Of a stretch of 64,000 bases of DNA, positions 11,161 to 23,224 are shown piece after piece. Position 1 is the stretch's first letter. Every line of letters starts with the position of its first letter. The position numbers and the translations under genes are program-made. Source of the DNA: Setophaga petechia (taxonomy: Eukaryota > Chordata > Aves > Passeriformes > Parulidae); the NCBI GenBank assembly GCA_024362935.1, contig JANCRA010000179.1, positions 372,001 to 436,000 of the forward strand. The letters are read 5' to 3'. The notes under the pieces were generated by a model, which had not been told where the DNA came from, made no database searches, and was given only the letters and a program-made list of their open reading frames with translations.

Positions 11161-12814
11161 TCACTCAGTTTTTTAAAAATACAGTTTGAATGGAGAGTAA
11201 GGGGCATCACCAAGGTGCAAGGAGTAACTAAACACAGAGCAAAACATCACAAGGACTTGAAAACCAAATTAAAAATCCCCCAGTCCCTAAGACAGTTTGT
11301 CAGTCTCAGTGCCATTCCCATCTCCCTCAATTACACACTGGTTTTCCTTAACTCAGACCTGCATCAGCAGCATCCACATTTCAATCCAACTAAACCAAGT
11401 TTTCAAATAAAATGAGTCTTCATGCCCACTTCCCAAAATCAGAGCTGCAGTTCAGCTTTTCAAAATTCAGCAGTATGAATCCAGAAAAGTAAAAGGACAC
11501 CACTGATAGAAAGGACTTTCTTCTGCAAAGCTTGTAGCTGTTTGGAGGTTGTTTATTCTAAACTGACATTTTATTTAAATATCCTATTCAGCAGTTATGA
11601 AAGGAACCTCAGCCCACATTTCACTTCCACTAAAATTCACCACTTTTGTGTCAAACTTTCCCTAACAATGGCACTTTGTGCTTCTTAAATATTGGAGAAA
11701 AGGGATCCACGATGGCATTTCATACAGAATATATCCCATGCTGGCTTAGTCATGTGTAAATCATATTTTCTGCCAACTAAAACATGGAAACAAGACCTAA
11801 GATAAAGAACAAAACTGAAATTTCTATCTCATTAATTTAATTTTAGTGAAATGCTCGTGAAACCATTCCAGCAAATTAGAGTGTATAGAAATATTAGAAA
11901 TAGAAATATTTCTTTGTTAATCTCAACCCTTATGAGTGCAGTAAGTATATAATGTATACATACACTATATATACACACATTTTAAGTCTATAATGTAACA
12001 CTTGTATCACTGCACCAGATGCAGCCTCAAAAGCAATGGTTTCATTTTGAACCCTGCACTCCCAGGGATGCTCTGAGGAGCCACAGAAGATAAAACTGTT
12101 TCTGGCAGGGTTAACCTGCTCAGGTGGCATTAGGGTAAACATCTGGGAAGAAAAGGTTTCTGAAACTCACAGAAAGAATTTCCATCTAGAGAAAAAAAAA
12201 ACAGTGTTTGGGGAGGATTTGAAATTTCAGTTTGAGAAATAAAAGTTGCAGTGCTTTACAAAACAGCCTGAAAGGACTTTGAACATGAAATCACAGAATG
12301 AATATTGATCATTTCAAACAACATATGACATTCTTAGGGATTTTTATTTGACAGCTAGGCCAATGCCATTAAATTTGGGGTACCTACAGGTGAATTCCCA
12401 CTTTGCTGTGACCTCAGGACACACAAACACAGGCCAGGGACAGCACAGTGAGCACCCAACTCCCCAACCACCATCTGGAGAGCTAATGAACAATCAAGGG
12501 ATCCCAAATTAAACAACACAGCTTTCCCTTAGAACCTTTAGGACAACACTGTCAACTCCAATCTACTCCCTCAGCCTCCAGAATCAATTTTTCAAACTTT
12601 ATGACAGGTCTAATAGCTCCCACCTGTTCCTCCTGCCTGACTTTTGACTGGCACGTTCCCAGCCAGGGTGGAAATGCAGACAAAGGCCCCCGTTGGGCTC
12701 CGGCTGTTCCTCACTGTGAGCTTGCTCAGCCATTAAATTAATTCCAGCCCCCTTTTCCCCCTTCCACATCTTCATTTTTTTGGGGGGTTATGGAAATTTG
12801 GGGAGGTGGAAAAG
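11161..12814. other. Intron, no recognised element
   Basis: Unique-looking sequence of about 1.65 kb. A small TA-rich stretch lies at 11945-11985. Confidence 0.6.
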
Positions 12815-14365
12815 GGAGATGAAAGTTTGGCATCCAGTTGGTGGGAGAGGTATGAGAAAATGCGAGGCGACAGAAGTTAAATGCTGAATGTTTTGGGTAA
12901 TTTACAAATTAAATAGTTTACAACAAATGCCATTCATTAAGTTCTTGAGGTGTCTGTGTATTTTTAACCAACAAAACTTGGTAAAATTTGAGATAAATTT
13001 GGAAAAGGGAAATAAAAGTTTGGCATCCAGTCGGTGGGAGAGGTATGAGAAAATGCGAAGCGACAGAAGTTAAATGCTGAATTTTTTTGATAATTTACTA
13101 ATTAAAAAATTTATAACAAATCTCATTCATTAAGTTCTTGAGGTGTCTATATTTTTAACCAACAAAACTTGGTAAAATTTGAGACAAATTTGGAAAAGGG
13201 AAATAAAAGTTTGGCATCCAGTCGGTGGGAGAGGTATGAGAAAATAGAAAGCAGCAGAAGTTAAATGCTGAATTTTTTGGATCATTTACTAATTAAATAG
13301 TTTACAACAAATGCCATTCATTAAGTTCTTGAGGTGTCTGTGTATTTTTAACCATCAAAACTTGGTAAAATTTGAGATAAATTTGGAAAAAGGAAATAAA
13401 AGTTTGGCATCCAGTTGGTGGGAGAGGTATGAGAAAATGTGAAGTGGCAGAAGTTAATGCTGAATTTTTTTGATAATTTACTAATTAAACAATTTATAAC
13501 AAATCTCATTCATTAAGTTCTTGAGGTGTCTGTATATTTTTAACCATCAAAACTTGGTAAAATTTGAGACAAATTTGGAAAAGGGAGATGAAAGTTTGGC
13601 ATCCAGTTGGTGGGAGAGGTATGAGAAAATAGAAAGCAGCAGAAGCTAAATGCTGAATTTTTTGGATCATTTACTAATTAAATAGTTTACAACAAATGCC
13701 ATTCATTAAGTTCTTGAGATGTCTGTGTATTTTTAACCATCAAAATTGGTAAAATTTGAGAAATCCTGATTTGGAAAAGGGAGATGAAAGTTTGGCATCC
13801 AGTGGGATGAGGTGGGAGAGGAATGAGAAAATGTGAAGTGGCAGGAATTAAATGCTGAATTTTTTGGATAATCTGCTAATTAAATGATTTACAATAAATC
13901 CCATTCATTAAGTTCCTGAGGTGTCTGTATATTTTTAACCATCAAAACTTGGTAAAATTTGAGACAAATTTGGAAAAGGGAAATAAAAGTTTGGCATCCA
14001 GTTGGTGGGAGAGGTATGAGAAAATAGAAAGCAGCAGAAGTTAAATGCTGAATTTTTTGGATAATTTACTAATTAAATAGTTTACAACAAATGCCATTCA
14101 TTAAGTTCTTGAGGTGTCTATATATTTTTAACCATCAAAACTTGGTAAAATCTGAGAGACCCTGATTTGGAAAAGGGAAATGAAGGTTTGGCATCCCGCG
14201 GGATGAGGTGGGAGAGGAATGAGAAAATGTGAAGTGGCAGGAATTAAATGCTGAATTTTTTGGATAATCTGCTAATTAAATGATTTACAATAAATCCCAT
14301 TCATTAAGTTCCTGAGGTGTCTGTATATTTTTAACCATCAAAACTTGGTAAAATTTGAGAGAGCC
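12815..14365 (+). repeat. ~192-bp satellite-like array, 8 units with higher-order variants
   Basis: The word TTTGGCATCC recurs near 12824, 13019, 13210, 13403, 13594, 13789, 13989 and 14187. Units share CATTCATTAAGTTC and AAAACTTGGTAAAATTTGAG. Variants alternate: units 6 and 8 share GATGAGGTGGGAGAGGAATG and TAATCTGCTAATTAAATGAT, while units 3, 5 and 7 share AATAGAAAGCAGCAGAAG. The late part therefore behaves as a ~398-bp dimer. Confidence 0.96.
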
Positions 14366-16375
14366 AAATTTGGGAGATTCTAACAGAGTCCTTCACGCAA
14401 TGCCTGATTACATAAATAAAGTGTTGCAACATTTTTCTGGAAATCCTTCAGGATTTCCATAAAAGTAACCATTTTTTCTTAAAGCAAAGAGAATTATTTT
14501 CCCTGAAATGTATTTTCATTTCATTCAGAACTGGCAATTAGACACAAGCACCACACACATATCCTAACAAATTCATATTGGTTCCTTTGGAAGCACCTTA
14601 AAAACCTGACAACTTTTTCCCTCAATAAAAATTACCTGATTTTTGCATCAATTTCTAGATGCAAAATTTGCATCAATTTCTAGATTATGAAATGCTATCA
14701 TGAAAATCTCAGGGCTCTTCACTGAACTGCAAATCACAAGGATTACATTATTCCATTACCCATGACAACAGAGTATTTACAGCATCAACCATAATACTTA
14801 AGACAATTATTTTAACTTTACAGAAGTATTTTTGTAAGATAAATTTAAGATAGAATATTAATAAATTAATAATACAAAATATGATCTGCCTAGGACCATC
14901 TTCCTAGCATAAGATATGTAGATATGTAACTTGTAGTTTACAGCTTACCTGAAAATTCACTATTTAAGCCTCAGATATGTGGAGTCAGGGTTTGTGGTTC
15001 ACAACTTACCTGAAAATTCACTATTTAAGCCTCACCATGATGGGGGAAATCTTGAAATCTACATCTGTGAGCACTTCATTGTATTTGGATTATTTAATAT
15101 AAAAAACCAACTTTTAAACATTTCTGAAAAATCAAGACCACTTCTCTTATCTCCCTTGCCTTGATCATTAATCATTCATAAATTGGTCAGATTCTATTCA
15201 GCATGTTGCAAATCAAATCCCAAAACCCTGAATTAAACATTTCATTTTGCTGAGATGTTGGAGCAAAGTTACTGAGAACAAAACCAAGTGAGGGAAGAAA
15301 CCTCTTGATTTATTCAATTATCACCAATTTCTTCACAGTCCTCCTTTCAACCCTGTGGGCTGAACATGCCTTGAGAACTAAAAATGAAGCAGCAAAATGC
15401 TACAAATAACTGAATTTCTATAAAATAACTCTCCATGGCCTCTTATCAAACTGGCAAAGTCTTTATCTCTGCAAAAGCCACTGCAAAATCAGCTGCAGGA
15501 TTAAATCAGGGTGAGAGGATTGGCAAAATCTGACAGCAACTTTGTGTTCATGTGTGGATGTTTGAACACACAGGGAATGGTCTGGAATTGAAATTTGCAT
15601 TTGTCCATAAATTGCAATTGAGGCTCTCAGGTTGAGAACTGCAGCCATTGTTGTTGGTTTACTCATCAGTGACAACAACACCCAAGATAATTTAATCTAG
15701 ATTAAAGAAAAAAAATCCCAAACAAAATTCCTGAGGTTGTTTTCACCAGTAAAATTCATCTGCAATTCCTGCAGGTAAATTAACCCTGACATTCAGAACC
15801 AGCTGCCACAAGAATTTACAGCTGCAGGCCTGGACTTTCTGTCCTGAAGAGCAACAACTTCCCCAAGACAGATTTGGTTTTTCCACCAAATTTCCACTAA
15901 ACACAACAGCACAGCCTTTGTACACAGAGCCCAGGCTGAGATTTACTAACTGTGATTTTCCTATCACTTAATCCCATTTAAATTCTGATGAAGAACCTTC
16001 TCTAAGGTATCCCACAGCTCATTCACAAGGGTCATCTGTGTGATGGTGAAAGAACTCTAGCAGAGCCCTAATCCATGTTTTAAAAACACAAACCAAGCAC
16101 TAAAGAGCATTTTAGGAAATATTCAGCAAAAAAAAGAGAGAAAACAGGAAGGTTAAAATTAGAGGCACAACCTGCTTGGCATCACTCTCAAGTATTACTT
16201 GGTATTGCCTCATTGCTACTACTCTAAAGTAAAAGGGAGATAATAATTTGCACTAGAGAATGTATTTAAAGTCCTAAATATGAATATTTATTAAATCAAG
16301 TTTTCTTCTGGTGATGTTTAGAGGAATAAAGATTAAACTCCACTACCAAGCAAAAAGTTGTCCCACTCTAATTTC
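14366..16375. other. Intron with two small local duplications
   Basis: It is mostly unique-looking. TTGCATCAATTTCTAGAT occurs twice near 14645-14685. A segment containing ACCTGAAAATTCACTATTTA is duplicated about 60 bp apart at roughly 14938-15035. Confidence 0.65.
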
Positions 16376-16995
16376 CCCACCATTCATGGCTCAGTATTTT
16401 ATATATTATCAATTAATACCCCATGAAGATAAAGTTCTTAACTTCATGTCCAGTTTCCAGCCTTCCCCACCCTTTATGGCTCAATATTTTATATATAATC
16501 AATTAATATTCTGTGAACATAAAGTTCTCAACTTTATGTCCATTTTCCAGCTTTGCCCACTATTTAGGTCTCATTATTTTATATATCATCAATTAATACC
16601 CTGTGAACATGAAGTTCTTTACTTCATGTCCAGTTTCCAGCTTTGCCCACCCTTTATGGCTCAATATTTTATATATTATCAATTAATAACCCATGTATAT
16701 AAAGTTCTTTACTTCATGTCCAGTTTCCAGCTTTGCTCACCCTGTATGGCTCAATATTTTATATATTATCAATTAATACCCCATGAACATAAAGTTCTAC
16801 ATTTCATGTCCAGTTTCCAGCTTTCCCCACTATTTATGACTCAGTATTTTATATATTATCAATTCATCTCCTGTGAACATAAAGTTCTTTACTTCATGTC
16901 CAGTTTCCAGCTTTCCCCACCCTTTATGGCTCAATATTTTATATATTATCAATTAATACCCATGAACATGAAGTTCTCCACTTCATGCCCAGTTT
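16376..16995 (+). repeat. 90-bp minisatellite array (~7 copies)
   Basis: Units contain TATGGCTCAATATTTTATAT, ATTATCAATTAATACC, and AAGTTCTTTACTTCATGTCC followed by AGTTTCCAGCTTTGCCCACC. Because 90 is a multiple of 3, a 230-codon open frame runs through it. I treat that frame as an artefact. Confidence 0.96.
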
Positions 16996-17625
16996 CTCTC
17001 TGAGCATTGTGTATTAATTACCACAATTATGAATTCTAAAGTTCTTTACTTTGTGTCCAGTACCTCTCTGAGCATTGTGTATTACCACAATTATGAATTC
17101 CAAGGTTCTTTACTTCATGCCCAGTTTCTCTCTGAGCATTGGTATTACCACAATTATGAATTCTAAAGTTCTTTACTTCATGTCCAGTTTCTCTCTGAGC
17201 ATTGCTATTACCCAATTATGAATTCTAAAGTTCTTTACTTCATGCCCAGTTTCTCTCTGAGCATTGTGTATTAATTACCACAATTATGAATTCTAAAGTT
17301 CTTTACTTCATGCCCAGTTTCTCTCTGAGCATTGCTATTACCACAATTATGAATTCCAAAGTTCTTTACCTTGTGTCCAGTACCTCTCTGACCATTGTGT
17401 ATTAATTACCACAATTAGGAATTCTAAAGTTCTTTACTTCATGCCCAGTTTCTCTCTAAGCATTCTGTATAACCACAATTATGAATTCTTAAGTTCTTTA
17501 CTTTGTGTCCAGTATCTCTCTAAGCATTGTGTGTTACCACAATTATGAATTCTAAAGTTTTTTACTTCATGCCCAGCTTCTCTCAGAGCATTGTGTGTCA
17601 CCACAATTAAGAATTCCCAATCAGC
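16996..17625 (+). repeat. ~60-70-bp minisatellite array (~10 copies), adjoining the HLCS exon
   Basis: Units contain CTCTCTGAGCATTGTGTATT, CCACAATTATGAATTCTAAA and GTTCTTTACTTCATGCCCAG. The last module is shared with the preceding 90-bp array, so the two are related. The array ends about 35 bp from the exon's GTAAGA donor on the minus strand. Confidence 0.95.
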
Positions 17626-17660
17626 AAATTAACTGAGGGTGCCCTGGGTGCCCATCTTAC

Positions 17661-17932
17661 CCGTCCAGAAGATTCATGGTTGTCGTGGTCACCTCAGTGA
17701 AGAGCAGGATCTTCCCCAGCTTCTTGGTGTGGAGGTGCTGCTGGTAGGTCTGGAGGCTGAAGTGCTCAGAGGAGAAGCTGCCCATGTCCGTGACCACGGG
17801 CACCAGGGACGGGGTCACCTCCCCCTGGGCCTCCCAGGATGGGACAAACCTCAGGGACACCTTGCTGGATGGCCTCAGCCCCTCGGCGTCCACGCTCCCC
17901 TCCAGCCATTTCAGGAAGGCAAGATGGATTTC
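17661..17932 (-). CDS. HLCS: HLCS internal coding exon preceding the catalytic domain (intact)
   Basis: The 272-bp exon has acceptor TTGCCCACAG and donor GG|GTAAGA, entering in phase 0 and leaving in phase 2. It encodes EIHLAFLKWLEGSVDAEG, KVSLRFVPSW, PVVTDMGSFSSEHFSLQTY, KKLGKILLFTEVTTTTM and NLLDG. These align in order with the mammalian HLCS segment just before the biotin-ligase catalytic domain, whose GRGGN ATP/biotin-binding loop is expected in the next exon, outside the window. No frameshift is seen. The exon is GC-rich compared with its introns. A minisatellite array ends only about 35 bp past the donor. Confidence 0.93.
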
Positions 17933-18595
17933 CTGTGGGCAAGGGCAGCAAGATTAGAAACACAGATCACCCCGTGTGAGGACACAGCAAAATTCTCCCA
18001 AAAACGTTTTTATTCAAGCAATCTTCTACTTCAAAACAGGGAAATTTTGCCTCCTCAAAAGCAAAGTTCTGCTGCACGTACTTAGTGCTGTCCTAGAGTT
18101 GAGACCATGCTCCTTTGAAGATTAATTAAGGTTAATTTTTCTCTGTAGCAGGGTTTGTAGTGCTCTTCCTACATCCTGGAGCATGGAGTGCACACATTCA
18201 TCTGCATCCTGCAGGATTCTCACCGTGCTGAGATGCTCTGCTGGAGGAAATCCTTTAGTCCAGCACTAAGTGTTGGATTGAGCCTTTTCCTGACCCACAG
18301 ATGGGGCAGCTGAGAGGTGTTTTAGAAACTTTTATTCCATTTTCAGTGTCATGTGAAGGGTGAGACAATACAGACGTTATAATTCACAATCAGAAGCTAA
18401 TTATCTCCTAATTGCAATACACTGTAAATGTTTCTTGGCCTATCAGCTTTAGCCACACCATGCTGTAAATGCCTTAAAGCCAATTATCTAAAATTACCCC
18501 TCATGGGTCCCACTGCAATTCACCTTTCACAGTTCTGTTTCTCCAAACTATCCAGTCTTATTTACAAAACCATCCTTTGAAATTTGTTTGCAGCT
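17933..18595. other. Intron flanking the HLCS exon on its acceptor side
   Basis: Unique-looking sequence. The acceptor pyrimidine tract next to 17933 is short (CTGCCCTTGCCCACAG on the minus strand). Nothing else is recognised. Confidence 0.6.
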
Positions 18596-18765
18596 TCATT
18601 TCTCTCTCAGCAATGTCTGTCCTGTTCCAGGGCATTTCTAAGTCATTTCTTGTCTGTCTGTCTCAGCAATGTCTGTCCTGTTCCAGGGCATTTCTCAGTC
18701 ATTTCTTGTCTGTCTGTCTCAGCAATGTCTGTCCTGTTCCAGGGCATTTCTCAGTCAGCATTTCT
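18596..18765 (+). repeat. ~60-bp tandem repeat, ~3 copies
   Basis: TCAGCAATGTCTGTCCTGTT plus CCAGGGCATTTCTCAGTCAT occurs three times, the last copy partial. Leu/Ser-rich open frames here are artefacts. Confidence 0.95.
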
Positions 18766-19526
18766 CATCTCAAGGTTTGCACACTGTGTGAGCCTTCTGT
18801 CAGGCTTGGAGAACTCCCTGCAAATCCATTTCCCACCACTAAGACTCGATTTGAAGGCTAAACCAGCAGTTAAAAAAACCCATTTAGTGATTTCTCAGTG
18901 GAATATCTGCTCAAGCAGGTCACACCTTCAGCTCAGGGATGATTTACTACTGTGAGTGCCCCTGTGGTGACACCCTGCACCAACTGCTCCACACTCACCC
19001 TTTCTGGAGATAAATTCTGCTTTGAGAGGTTTGATATCACATGTTTGCCACAACTTTAGCAACAGCCACAAACACAGATTCTGGGACTTTCTGCTCAGTG
19101 TGCAGCTTAAATTTCAGACAGCTGAAGTTGTCTTTTATGTGATAAATGAAACCACAAAAAATTGTGGCTTTGATTGGACTGGAAATGAGGCACTAGTGAT
19201 GCTTGCCCTCAAATTTCCAGGAGGAAGAGATCTGAATTTTCAACAGAGGTCCAAACCAAACCCACACCCCTCATTCCCAGCCCTGCTGTATCTGGGAACT
19301 GGAATAATTTCCTGTGTGGGTGCTGAAGGCAGGACTGAGCTCTCCTGCCCTTGGAGATGGGTCTGAGCTCCAGCCCAACTCCTCCAAACCCACAGACCAC
19401 AAAGGGAGAGCAAACTCCCCGTGAGCAGCTATCTACCCAGGAATGACTCCTGCTTTCCACACCCCCTGCTCTACCTGGGCAAGGAATGACAGAAATGCTC
19501 CTGTTCCCAACACCTGGATTCCCAGC
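18766..19526. other. Intron, no recognised element
   Basis: Unique-looking sequence with no recognisable element. Confidence 0.55.
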
Positions 19527-19870
19527 TGTGGACAGTTTTTTATTGAGACATAATTCATGGGAAAAGAGATGTGAGAAAATCCACCTGAGAAAGCAGCAGC
19601 TGCCTAATTCAAGGACACAGCTCCTTTGAGCAAGAAGCTGTTCAAGAAAATCTGTGATAACAGGAAGTAAAAAGAAGCCACAAACATCCTGAGAGAGGTG
19701 GGACTGACTTTTTATAGCTGACCAATGGTGAGCTCTATTTCTGCAATATGTGTGAGCCTTATGACTGTGATTATCAAAGTGTGCCTGTTAATCAATAAAT
19801 CTGAGACTTGTCCATCATCAGAGGGTGAGCAGGGCTCCTGTCCCCCTCGTCAGAACAGCAGCTGCTTCTT
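19527..19870 (+). mobile_element. LTR-like unit A
   Basis: It begins TGTGGACAGTTTTTTATTGA and carries GAGGTGGGACTGACTTTTTA, a CCAAT-like motif (GACCAATGG), and AATAAA at 19794-19799 followed by TCTGAGACTTG. It shares this layout with 20173-20500. No target-site duplication was found; the right limit is approximate. Confidence 0.65.
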
Positions 19871-20172
19871 CTCCCTCTGGATCTGCAGAGGAAGAGCCTG
19901 CACCTTTCTGCAGGATCCCTCCAGGGTTCTGAGTTGTTGGAATGGCTCCTGAGCTATCAAAGTCTCTTTTTTCCCAGCCCCACGACTGAAGAAGTTGAGA
20001 TTGGTCAGTTCTGCTTTTCAGGGTTGTTTATTTTTCCTGATCTATTCCATTCTTTCTCTGACCTGCTGAGATCTGTCTGGCAGGTTGGGGGAGCCAAGCA
20101 TTGGTACCTGGATAGAATCTGGAGATTCTGGAACAGCAGCACAGCTTCTGCACTGGATTCCCAGAGGAACAG

Positions 20173-20500
20173 TGTGGACAGTTTTTTATTGAGACATGGC
20201 TGATGGGAAAGGAAACGTGAGAAATACACCTGAGAAAGCAACAGCTGCCTAATTCAAGGACACAGTTTCCTTGAGCAAGAAGCTGTTTTATAAAATCTGT
20301 GATAACAGGAGGTGAAAAAGAAGCCACGAACATCCTGAGAGAGGTGGGACTGACTTTTTATAGCTGACCAATAATGAGCTCTACTTTTCAAATATGTATG
20401 AGCCTTATTACTGTGATTATAAAAGTGTGCCTGTTAATCAATAAATCTGAGACTTGTGGGTCAAGTCAGAGGGTGAGCATTTCTCCTGTCGATCCCGTCA
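20173..20500 (+). mobile_element. LTR-like unit B
   Basis: It again begins TGTGGACAGTTTTTTATTGA and carries the same GAGGTGGGACTGACTTTTTA, CCAAT-like site and AATAAA (20440-20445). Both A and B are preceded by CTGGATTCCCA, so the repeated unit extends a little upstream. Divergence from A is modest. Confidence 0.65.
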
Positions 20501-20534
20501 GAAATCCATTTGGATTTAGGTGAAATGTGCCTCT

Positions 20535-20720
20535 TTGAGCATCCTGAGAAAGGTGGGACTGACTTTTTAGAGCTGACCAATGGTGAGCTCTATTTTTGCA
20601 ATATGTGTGAGCCTCATTACTGTGATTATCAAAGTGTGCCTGTTAATCAATAAATCTGAGACTTGTCCATCATCATTGGGTGAGCAGGGCTCCCGTCCCC
20701 CTTGTCACCCAGCCCCAGCA
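20535..20720 (+). mobile_element. LTR-like unit C, 5'-truncated
   Basis: It holds the last part of the unit only: CATCCTGAGAAAGGTGGGAC, GACCAATGGTGAGCTCTATT, and AATAAA at 20649-20654. It lies 35 bp after unit B, which fits unequal exchange or a nested partial copy. Confidence 0.65.
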
Positions 20721-21244
20721 GTGCCCTGCTCTCAAATTCCCCAGCCTGGGCTCTCAGCCCTGCAGCACAGCAGGACACAAAGAAAAGAATCATTTTCCCC
20801 AAATTCTGTCAAGCCCCAAGACTAAGAGACACTCAGCAGCTAAATTTTAATTACAGAGAAATTTCTCCTCGTATCTTGCTTTCCTAAAGCTCCCTCTGAA
20901 TATTTTCTGTCCAAACTCTTGGATAAAATATCTTTAAATATTTCCTTTCCCCCCCTTTTGTTTATTTTTTGCTCTGCATCATAAATGATGATGTGATGCT
21001 GATTAAAGGTTTGGTGAGCATTTCTTTGACTTGCACCTTCACTCAGAGCTTTGACAGAATAAATAAATTCCTCACACATTCTCCTACTTGTTTTACAAAC
21101 CCGCAGGAACTGATTGGCTGTAACTGATATTTAGAAAAATTACAGCTTTCATTTCTGTCAGGGAGAACATGGAAAAACTGTGCTTAATCACAGAGTGTTT
21201 CACCATTGCTTTCCAAACACAGAAATTCACTCAGCAGCACTGGA
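20721..21244. other. Intron, no recognised element
   Basis: Unique-looking sequence with no recognisable element. Confidence 0.55.
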
Positions 21245-22266
21245 TGTGCAAATCCAACGCACAGAAACAGCATTTTAACTCACCCAAAGTTAAAACTGGG
21301 TTTAACAAACCCAGAATTAACTCATTCAAGGTTGGGTTTACAGTCTGATAGAAATTAAGTCATTTAAGCTCCTAAAAATTAATTGAATCTCTCTAAAAAT
21401 TACAGAATTTTACAGAAACAGGATTTTAACTTACCCAAGGTTAAATCTGGGTTTAACTCTCCCAGAATTAACTCACCTAAGGCTGGGTTTACAGTCTGAC
21501 AGAAAGTAAGTCATTTAATCTCCTAAAAATTAATTCAATCTCTCTAAAAATTACAGAATTTTACAGAAACAGGATTTTAACTCATCCAAAGTTAAAACTG
21601 GGTTTAACTCTCCCAGAATTAACTCACCTAAGGCTGGGTTTACAGTCTGACAGAAATTAAGTCATTTAAGCTCCTAAAAATTAATTCAATCTCTCTAAAA
21701 ATTACAGAATTTTACAGAAACAGGATTTTAACTCACCCAAAGTTAAAACTGGGTTTAATTCACCCAGAATTAACTCACCTGAGGCTGGGTTTACAGTCTG
21801 ACAGAAATTGAGTCATTTAATCACCTAAAAATTAATTTAATCTCTCTAAAACTTACAGAATTTTAAGAAACAGCATTTTAACTCATCCAAAGTTAAAACT
21901 GGGTTTAACTCTCCCAGAATTAACTCACTTAAGGCTGGGTTTACAGGCTAACAGAAATAAAATCATTTAAGCTCCTAAAAATTAATTGAATCTCTCTAAA
22001 ACTTACAGAATTTTAAGAAACAGCATTTTAACTCACCCAAAGTTAAAACTGGGTTTAACTCTCCAAGCATTAACTCACCTAAGGCTGGGTTTACAGTCTA
22101 ACAGAAATAAAGTCATTTAAGCTCCTAAAAATTAATTGAATCTCTCTAAAAATTACAGAATTTTACAGAAACAGGATTTTAGCTCACCCAAAGTAAAAAC
22201 TGGGTTTAATTCACCCAGAATTAACTCACCTAAGGCTGGGTTTACAGGCTAACAGAAATTAAGTTA
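21245..22266 (+). repeat. ~150-bp minisatellite array (~7 copies)
   Basis: Units contain AGTTAAAACTGGGTTTAACT, CCCAGAATTAACTCACCTAA, GGCTGGGTTTACAGTCTGAC, TCCTAAAAATTAATT and TCTCTCTAAAAATTACAGAA. Inside each unit ACTGGGTTTAA and GGCTGGGTTTAC are alike, hinting at an older half-length unit. Confidence 0.95.
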
Positions 22267-22609
22267 CAAACTGAAGGTGATTAAAATGTGATGACACTGT
22301 AAATAAAAAATAATTCTGATGTGTTTTTGCCACAGAATATTTTCTGGCAAGAACAAAGCAGCAGCTCTTTCTGTGTGCTGCTCCATTATTACAAATATGC
22401 TCCACATTTCCAACAATTTATTCTTCTGAGTGAATTATTTCAAGTGATTTTTCCCCATAGATTTTAGGCAAACTCCTTATTTTCACTGCTTCTACCACAT
22501 CCTGAACAATTTCAGATTTGTTAAATGTGTGTAATTCTCAAGATAATTTCCCCCACAATGTCCATGTGCTTGCTGAGCTGACCAAAAATATAAACACAAA
22601 ATCAAGGAG
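22267..22609. other. Intron, no recognised element
   Basis: Short unique-looking spacer between arrays. Confidence 0.55.
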
Positions 22610-22614
22610 GGGGA

Positions 22615-22745
22615 TTTTTACAAATTCCTAAGAAAATATGGAAACAAATTCCTAAGAAAATTCCAAACAAATTCTTAAGAAAATTCCTAAGAAAATTCCA
22701 CACAAATTCTTAAGAAAATTCCTAACAAACTCCTAAGAAAATATG
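22615..22745 (+). repeat. Short irregular tandem repeat (AAATTCCTAAGAAAA)
   Basis: CAAATTCCTAAGAAAAT is repeated about seven times with spacing of 14-22 bp. Confidence 0.9.
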
Positions 22746-22871
22746 GGTTTAGGTGTTTAACAAAGTTTCAAGTACTGGTCACTGTTAAAAAAAATTAATT
22801 TTTACTGTAAGAATTTCCTTCACACAAAGTTCCAGGAACAGGGATGCTGAACATCCCACAATTATACTGGC

Positions 22872-23040
22872 ACAGAAAAAATGCCATTATTGCATAATGA
22901 AATGAACTGAAATGCAAAAAAATGCCATTATTGCATAATGAAATGAACTGATATGCAAAAAAATGCCATTATTGCATAATGAAATGAACTGATATGCAAA
23001 AAAATGACATTATTGCATAATGAAATGAACTGAAATGCAA
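22872..23040 (+). repeat. ~42-60-bp tandem repeat, 4 copies
   Basis: AATGCCATTATTGCATAATG followed by AAATGAACTGATATGC and an A-run occurs four times. ATTATTGCATAAT is nearly self-complementary. Confidence 0.95.
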
Positions 23041-23224
23041 AGTCAGGGTTAATTTCTGCTCCAAGTGCAGTGATCAGGAGCACAATCCTGTCAGAAATGT
23101 GGGATTTCATCCCAAAATTCATCTGGAATTCCCAATTTCTCCTGGCCCAGCAGCATCTGCCGTTCTGCAGCAGCCTCTGGTGGCCACAGCCACGAGAGGA
23201 GCTGGGAAAAAAATGGGATTTGAA

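Noticed and set aside
16311..17003. 230-codon plus-strand open frame
   Set aside because: It is produced by the 90-bp tandem array. The peptide simply repeats a QYFIYYQLI-type motif once per unit.
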